From assembly GCA_035911095.1 (NCBI GenBank), contig JAMHWF010000044.1:1-64000 (forward strand): DNA of 64,000 nt, read 5' to 3'. How positions within the stretch are numbered: position 1 is the stretch's first letter; every line of letters begins with the position of its first letter. Source of the DNA: JAMHWF01 sp035911095. GTDB lineage: Bacteria; Pseudomonadota; Gammaproteobacteria; Burkholderiales; Burkholderiaceae_C. The position numbers were made by a program, and so were the translations under genes. A model generated the notes under the pieces. That model did no database searches. It was given only the letters and a program-made list of their open reading frames with translations, and was not told where the DNA came from. Positions 58,693 through 64,000 of the stretch are shown one piece after another.

Positions 58693-59091
58693 GTGAGGTC
58701 TGAACTGACGATCGGGCGGCTGGCCGCCGAGGCTGGTGTCAACGTGGAGACGATCCGCTACTACCAGCGGCGCGGCTTGCTCGCGGAGCCGGAAAGGCCG
58801 CTCAACGGGCAGCGCCGCTACCCGGCCGAACTCACCAAACACGTGCGCTTCATCAAGCGCGCGCAGGTGCTCGGTTTCACGCTCGAGGAGATTGCAGGCC
58901 TGCTGCGACTCGAAGAGGCGCGCGCTTGCGCCGAAACGCGAGAGCTCGCGGACCGCAAGCTGCAAGTCATCGACAGCAAGCTGGCCGACCTCAAGGCCAT
59001 GCGCAAGGCGCTCGCCAAGCTGGTGCGCCAGTGCGATGCGCCCGATAGCAAAAGCTGCTGCCCCATCATTCACGCGCTGGCGGCGGACTGA
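58693..59091 (+). CDS. merR: Hg(II)-responsive regulator MerR
   Basis: A 132-residue MerR. The wHTH is LTIGRLAAEAGVNVETIRYYQ, and the three Hg-ligand cysteines are C79, C114 and C123, with spacing identical to Tn501 MerR (35 and 9 residues). An extra C122 lies beside the last ligand. It starts with GTG at 58693 after AAGGGG. It is divergent from merT and represses/activates through the palindrome at 58661. Confidence 0.94.
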   Translation: MRSELTIGRLAAEAGVNVETIRYYQRRGLLAEPERPLNGQRRYPAELTKHVRFIKRAQVLGFTLEEIAGLLRLEEARACAETRELADRKLQVIDSKLADLKAMRKALAKLVRQCDAPDSKSCCPIIHALAAD

Positions 59092-59139
59092 CCTGTCGTT
59101 CAGTCGGCGCTCGGCGAGGGCCACGCCGATGTGAGGAGA

Positions 59140-59167
59140 GACCCTCCCCGCCGTAGCGGGGAGGGTC
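59140..59167. terminator. Strong hairpin between merR and the methylase-helicase gene (probable bidirectional terminator)
   Basis: Perfect 12-bp stem GACCCTCCCCGC and GCGGGGAGGGTC with a CGTA loop. On the minus strand it follows the stop of the giant gene by 10 bp; on the plus strand it follows merR by 48 bp. The flanking AAAA is on the wrong side for a textbook plus-strand terminator, so it may work as an unusual or bidirectional one. Confidence 0.6.
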
Positions 59168-59177
59168 AAAACCGCTG

Positions 59178-62100
59178 TCAGGCGGCGAGCTTCGAATCCT
59201 CGGCATCCATGCGGCTGGCGCCCGCCGAGTCCTGGTCGAGGTCGAGTTGGCGCTGCAAACGGCGCTGCCGCGCGAGGAGGTCCGCCAGGCGACCCTCATG
59301 CTCGAACGGGCGTTCGAGCTCGATCCGCAGATCGGCCAGGCGCTTGCCGCGCACCGCCAACTGCTGGCGTGCCGCATCGCGCTCCTTGGGTACCGACGCC
59401 AGCGCTGCGAGCAGCGCCGCCACCAGGCCCTGGGCCGTCTGGTACAGGTCGGCGTCGTACCGACAGTGACCTTCGAGGTAGATGCCGGGAACGCCGTCGT
59501 CGCGGCTGGCGCGCAGTCCGAGCTTGAAGCCGGCGAACCGGCCGACGCGCTGCTCGACGCTGCCTTGCGCGGCTTTTGCCGCACGCACCAGCTGCCGCAA
59601 GCCTTCGCCGACAGCTTCAGCGCCGATCAGCACCTGGCCGGCCAACTCGACGCGCATGTATCCGGCGGATGCCGGCTCCGCGCGCTCGCAGTCCTGTTCC
59701 AGCAGCGCCAGCTTGCGTTCCAGCGACTCGATCAGCATCGGCAGCCGCGCCACCTCGCTCTCGTTCGCATAGCGCTGGTTGCGCCACACCGAGAACAGCG
59801 TCGACAGCTTGGCCACCTCGGCGTCCACGCCAGCCTTCTCGATCACGAGCGGGTTGCCCGAGGCGAGCGCCTTCACTTCAGCGTACGACAGCGCGGCCAG
59901 TTCCACGTCCTCGATCGAACGCAGTCCCTTGTCGCCGCTCATCACCTGGGCGATGAAACGCGCCTTGGTCTCCAAGGCCTGCCACATGTAGCTGTCGAAG
60001 CTGCCCTCGGTGACGTAGCGGAAAATCTCTACGTCCTCGCACTCGTTGCCCTGGCGCAGGATGCGCCCTTCGCGCTGTTCCACGTCGCAGGGCCGCCAGG
60101 GCGCGTCCAGGTGATGCAGCGCCGCCAGCCGGGTCTGCACGTTGGTACCGATGCCCATCTTGGCCGTCGATCCGAGCAGCACCCGCACCCGGCCCTCGCG
60201 CACGGCCTTGAACAACGCGGCCTTCTGCGCATCGGTGTCGGCGTCGTGCACGAACGCGATCTCTGTGGCCGGCACGCCGGCGTCGATCAGGCGCTGCTTC
60301 AGGTCATCGTAGACGCTGAAGGCCTTGCCTTCCTTCGGCGACGACAGGTCGCAGAACACCAACTGCGCGCCGCGGAAGGCTTCGGTGCCTTGCCGCACCG
60401 CGAGCACCTCGCGAACACACGCCGCCACCTTTCCCTGCGCGTCGAAACGCGCGCCCGGTGCCACCAGCCGGAAGTCCAGCGCGGCCTTGCGGCCGTCGGT
60501 GGTCACCGCGAGCATGTTGTCGTCTTGCGGCTTGACGCGGCCCATGCGGATAACCTCCGCGCGCTCGACCAGCGTGCGCACATAGGCCTTCAGCGCGCTG
60601 CTCGCCGGGCAGGCCACGCTGCGCGGCTTGCCGCCGCGCAGCGCCGGCACCGGCAGCTTCAGCATCTCCGCGGTGCGGATGTCGGCCACTTCGCCGAACA
60701 CCGCCATCAGCTCGGGCACGTTGATGAAACGCGCGAAGCGCGTGTTCATGCGGTAGCCGCTGCCGTCGGGCGCGATCTCGAGCGCCGTGACGCTCTCGCC
60801 GAAGGTGGCCACCCAGGCGTCGAACTGCTGCAGCCCGAGCGCTTCCAGCCTTCTGGGCTGCAGGTAGCGCATCATCGTGTGCACCTCGGCCATCGTGTTG
60901 GCCACTGGCGTGGCAGTGGCGAACACCACGCCGCGCTGCGCGCCGCCGTGCAGGCGCATCGTGTAGCGCGTCTTCAGGAACAGGTCGAAGGCCCGCTCCG
61001 AGCTCGCCAGCGGCAGGCCGGCGACGCGCGTCATCTTCGTGAACCGGTACAGGTTCTTGAACAGGTGGGCCTCGTCGACGAAGAGCGTGTCGATGCCGAG
61101 CTGTTCCCAGCTCAGCAGGTCGTCCTTCTTCGCGTCGGCCAGCAGCTTCTCCAGCCGCACCGTCCAGTTCTTCTTCATCGCTTCGAGCTGCTTGACGATC
61201 CGGTTGCCCCGGTCGTTGCGCCGCTCGGCGCGCACTGCCATCTCGATTTCCATGATGAGTTCCTTGATGAAGGTTTGTGTGAAAGCCGGCGACATCCGGA
61301 TGCGCTCGAAGCTCGAGTGCGTGATGACCACCGCGTCCCAGTCGCCCGTGGCGATGCGTGACACCAGCTCGCGCCGGCGGTCGCCCTCCAGGTCTTCCTT
61401 GCCCGCCATCAGCACGGCGGCATTCGGGTACAGCCGGACGAACTCGGCCGTGTACTGCGCCAGCATGTGGTTCGGCACCACATGGCAGGGCTTGGCCGCG
61501 AAGCCGAGGCGCCGCAGCTCCATGCCGGCGATCGCGCAGACCGCGGTCTTGCCGGCGCCGACGACGTGGAACAGCCCGGTGTTGCCGGACTGCACGACAC
61601 GCCACACGGCATCCCGCTGGTGCGGGTGCAACGCGTAGCAGCGCGAGAACCCCGGCAGCTTCAGGTGCGAGCCGTCGAACTGCCGCGGCCGCGTGGCGTT
61701 GAACAGATCGTTGTAGGTCCGGCACAGCCGCTCGCGGCGCTCGGCTTCGTCGAAGGCCCAGGCGGCGAAGCGTTCCTTGATCAGCGCCAGCTTCTCCCGC
61801 GCCGCCAGTGTCTCGTCGGGATTGACGATCATGCGGTCGCTCTCCGGGTCCGGGTCGCGGACCGTCGGCACCTGCACATTCAGCGCGCACTGCACCAGCT
61901 CGATGGCGTTCAGCCGCGAGGTGCCGAACTCCTGCGTCACCTTGACGTTCTGGCGCGCGCTCCACTCGGGGTAGCGCACCGACCAGGCCCCGGCCTGCGC
62001 CGAATAGCCCACCTCGCAGTCCTTCTGCTCCAGCACCTGCCGGATGAAGTCCTCCACGTCGCCGGCGGGGATCCACACCGCGCCCAGGCGCGGCTCGATG

Positions 62101-64000
62101 GCTGCCGGCGGCAAGTCCTCCGGCTGCACCCGCTCCAGCGCGGTCACGTTGCGTGCGGCTTCCGGGCCGGCGGCCAGCGCCTGCCTGAGCTTGGCCTTGA
62201 CCTCGCCTGAGAGGTAGTCGTCGGCGGTCTTCCACTGACCGTCCGCGGGGTCCAGAAACACCAGCCCGCGTTCGGCCAGGGCATCGAGCACCGCTTGTGG
62301 CGGCGCTGACAGCAACTGACCCATCCAGGCCGGATCGACCCGGCCGCGCCACTGCACCGAGGCGGCGAGCGCCTCCTCGGGCTCGGCCGCGGCTTCGGGC
62401 TCGACGATCCTTGCCAGCGTGCGCCGGCTGAACAGTGCCGCCTTGGTGGCGGTCTCGGTTTCCTCGTCGTAATGCTCCAGCGACAACAGCAGCGGGTAGT
62501 CTGGGTCGCGCCGGAACGCGAGGGCGTTGGCCCGGTTCGACAGGCATCCGAATCGCGCGACGTAGCGGTCGTAGCTGCCGTTCAACATGGCGCGCTCGTG
62601 GCGCTGCCGGCTGTCATCGGCGTCCGCCAACTGCAGATCGAGCAATGCCCGCGCGTGGTCGCGAATCGAACACAGGCCCGCGATGCGGGCGCGCTGCGTG
62701 GCATTCAGGCGCTCGTGGATGTCCACCAACTCGCCGTCTTCCACGCGGTGCACGCGGCCGTGATGGAGGTGATGACCCCCGGGCCGGGTTGCACCTGCCG
62801 CGATCGTTCCGCGGCTCGGGGCCGGAGTGGCCTCCGGTGCGGCGGCGCTGTAAACGCCACGCGGCAGCAGATCGATTCGCCGCGGCAGTTCTTCGGCCAG
62901 GTCGCCTTCGAACACCGCGGTCGGCACCGGCTCGTGGCCGTTGCTTTCCTGGCGGATGCGGCCGATGCAGAACTGGGGCTGCGCGGCATACCACTGGTTG
63001 ACCTGCAGGTAGCGTTCGCCGCAGCGCGGATCGCGCAGCGACTCGGGCACCACGCTCAGGCCCAGCCAGGGCTGCTCGTCGGCCTCACCCGGCACGCGCT
63101 TGCGCAGGAACAGGATGTCCGCCTGCACGTCGGTCGAAGCGATCTCGGCGAAGGCGCCGCGCGGCAGGCGGATCGCGCCCAGCAGCACCGCCTGCGACGC
63201 CAAGTAGCGCCGCACGGTGTCGTCCCAGGCATCCATCGTGTGGCTGCTGGTGATGAAACAGGCCAGCCCACCGGGCCGCAGCAGATCGAGCGCGCGACCG
63301 AGGAAGTAGTTGTGGATGCTGAAGCGGCCGTAGGGCCGGTTGCTCGAATCGGCCACCTTGTAGGCGCCGAAAGGCACGTTGCCGATCGCCAGGTCGTACC
63401 AGGCATCGGCCAGCGGCGTCTTCTCGAACGGGGCGATGCGCACATCTACGCCGGTGGTGCCGTACAGCGCCTGCAGCATCCGGCCCGAAAGCCGGTCGAT
63501 CTCAATGGCCGTCACCGTGCATTGCTCGGCCAGCGCCGCCGGCATCGCGCCGAGGAAGTGGCCGATGCCGGCACTCGGTTCGAGCACGCGGCCTCCGGTG
63601 AAGCCAAAGCCTTGCACCGCACGCCACATCGCCGCGATCACCGCGACCGGGGTGTAGTGGCTGTTGTTGACCGACGCGAGCGCAGAGCTGTGATCGTCGG
63701 CTTCGAGCGTGTCGCGCAGTTGCGCGGCGCGACGCGCCCAGGCCGGTTCCGGAGCCTTGAGGTTGAAGCTCGCGGGCAGGCCACCCCAGCCGGTGTAGCG
63801 CAGCAGCGTGCTGCGCTGGTTCTCGTCGGGCTCGCTGCCCGAAGCGGCGAGCGCGCGGAGGATGTCGATCGCGGCCAGGTTAGCGTCGAACTTGGCGACC
63901 GCGCCGCGCGGGATGTCGAGCCCGCCGGCGGGCAGTTGGGCCCAGGGGCGCCGCGCGGCGCTGGGCGTCGGCGGTTCGCTCGGTCGCCACAACGGTTGTG
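59178..64000 (-). CDS. N6-adenine methylase-like/SNF2-type helicase fusion (DarB/strawberry-notch-like), 5' end outside the window
   Basis: At least 1600 residues visible, still open at the edge. From the visible start: a class I methyltransferase fold with motif I LEPSAGIGHF (about 137-146) and a catalytic motif GNVPFGAY, where methylases usually have NPPF/Y. Then comes a long region and an SF2 helicase with GAGKT, DEAH in LFVDEAHLFKN, ATATP and QREGRILRQGN. This matches the large proteins carried by conjugative elements and phages, of which P1 DarB is the known case, injected with DNA to protect it from restriction. A methylase role is uncertain given the NVPF variant. Confidence 0.85.
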   Translation of the reverse strand, partial: QPLWRPSEPPTPSAARRPWAQLPAGGLDIPRGAVAKFDANLAAIDILRALAASGSEPDENQRSTLLRYTGWGGLPASFNLKAPEPAWARRAAQLRDTLEADDHSSALASVNNSHYTPVAVIAAMWRAVQGFGFTGGRVLEPSAGIGHFLGAMPAALAEQCTVTAIEIDRLSGRMLQALYGTTGVDVRIAPFEKTPLADAWYDLAIGNVPFGAYKVADSSNRPYGRFSIHNYFLGRALDLLRPGGLACFITSSHTMDAWDDTVRRYLASQAVLLGAIRLPRGAFAEIASTDVQADILFLRKRVPGEADEQPWLGLSVVPESLRDPRCGERYLQVNQWYAAQPQFCIGRIRQESNGHEPVPTAVFEGDLAEELPRRIDLLPRGVYSAAAPEATPAPSRGTIAAGATRPGGHHLHHGRVHRVEDGELVDIHERLNATQRARIAGLCSIRDHARALLDLQLADADDSRQRHERAMLNGSYDRYVARFGCLSNRANALAFRRDPDYPLLLSLEHYDEETETATKAALFSRRTLARIVEPEAAAEPEEALAASVQWRGRVDPAWMGQLLSAPPQAVLDALAERGLVFLDPADGQWKTADDYLSGEVKAKLRQALAAGPEAARNVTALERVQPEDLPPAAIEPRLGAVWIPAGDVEDFIRQVLEQKDCEVGYSAQAGAWSVRYPEWSARQNVKVTQEFGTSRLNAIELVQCALNVQVPTVRDPDPESDRMIVNPDETLAAREKLALIKERFAAWAFDEAERRERLCRTYNDLFNATRPRQFDGSHLKLPGFSRCYALHPHQRDAVWRVVQSGNTGLFHVVGAGKTAVCAIAGMELRRLGFAAKPCHVVPNHMLAQYTAEFVRLYPNAAVLMAGKEDLEGDRRRELVSRIATGDWDAVVITHSSFERIRMSPAFTQTFIKELIMEIEMAVRAERRNDRGNRIVKQLEAMKKNWTVRLEKLLADAKKDDLLSWEQLGIDTLFVDEAHLFKNLYRFTKMTRVAGLPLASSERAFDLFLKTRYTMRLHGGAQRGVVFATATPVANTMAEVHTMMRYLQPRRLEALGLQQFDAWVATFGESVTALEIAPDGSGYRMNTRFARFINVPELMAVFGEVADIRTAEMLKLPVPALRGGKPRSVACPASSALKAYVRTLVERAEVIRMGRVKPQDDNMLAVTTDGRKAALDFRLVAPGARFDAQGKVAACVREVLAVRQGTEAFRGAQLVFCDLSSPKEGKAFSVYDDLKQRLIDAGVPATEIAFVHDADTDAQKAALFKAVREGRVRVLLGSTAKMGIGTNVQTRLAALHHLDAPWRPCDVEQREGRILRQGNECEDVEIFRYVTEGSFDSYMWQALETKARFIAQVMSGDKGLRSIEDVELAALSYAEVKALASGNPLVIEKAGVDAEVAKLSTLFSVWRNQRYANESEVARLPMLIESLERKLALLEQDCERAEPASAGYMRVELAGQVLIGAEAVGEGLRQLVRAAKAAQGSVEQRVGRFAGFKLGLRASRDDGVPGIYLEGHCRYDADLYQTAQGLVAALLAALASVPKERDAARQQLAVRGKRLADLRIELERPFEHEGRLADLLARQRRLQRQLDLDQDSAGASRMDAEDSKLAA

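Overview
The window is GC-rich DNA from a Gram-negative proteobacterium, most likely a betaproteobacterium of the Burkholderiales. The evidence is the porin type, the CzcE and CopA-type oxidase homologues, strong third-position GC and the make-up of the mobile DNA. Most of it reads as accessory DNA: the regulatory and maintenance genes of a large integrative and conjugative element (or a plasmid of that family), loaded with metal-resistance and defence-like cargo. No rRNA, tRNA, CRISPR array or attachment site was recognised.

Layout. 1-200: right end of an IS21-family element that has cut off the 3' end of a TraI_2-type gene. That gene also lacks the usual HD-type active-site residues. 1.7-8.4 kb: a defence-like cargo island. 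It holds a RES-domain protein and, divergent from it, a tightly overlapping run of small unknown protein, QueC-like enzyme, HTH-ImmA/IrrE protease and PIN/DUF3368 protein, followed by a PD-(D/E)XK nuclease-like protein. 8.7-15.2 kb: a leftward block with FlhC- and FlhD-like regulators, a DUF932 protein, a Toprim primase, a GHKL ATPase and small unknown genes. 15.7-17.2 kb: rightward DUF1845/AcaB-like and AlpA-like genes. 17.2-22.3 kb: ACT protein, fatty acid desaturase, a sodium-solute-symporter-like protein, an ArgP-like LysR regulator and a tyrosine-recombinase-fold protein that lacks its nucleophile.

22.5-43 kb: an almost complete copper system. It has copA-cueR, copZ, a DUF2933 protein and a second P-type ATPase, with CueR-type promoters; a copRS/cusRS-type two-component pair; periplasmic copper handling (multicopper oxidase, cupredoxin, DUF411 and CusF-like proteins, small Cys/His-rich exported proteins); and a cusCBA efflux operon. 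Cytoplasmic Cu(I) would be exported by the two ATPases, oxidised or bound in the periplasm, and expelled by CusCBA. 43-46.8 kb: a Sel1-repeat protein, a porin and a CzcE-like protein.

47-56.5 kb: more element-type genes. These are a DUF1173 protein, a three-gene overlapping operon (Cys-rich unknown protein, SbcD-like phosphoesterase, SbcC/Rad50-like ATPase with a CX8C hook), small proteins and RadC. 57-59.1 kb: a mercury-type module, merR with divergent merT, merP and a GDCCVFCSYG protein but no merA in view, then ynfA and a pseudogene with an in-frame stop. 59.2 kb to the end: a giant methylase-helicase protein related to DarB-type antirestriction proteins, whose N-terminus lies outside the window.

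The strongest candidate for an undescribed system is the QueC-like / ImmA-IrrE / PIN / PD-(D/E)XK locus at 3.2-8.4 kb.
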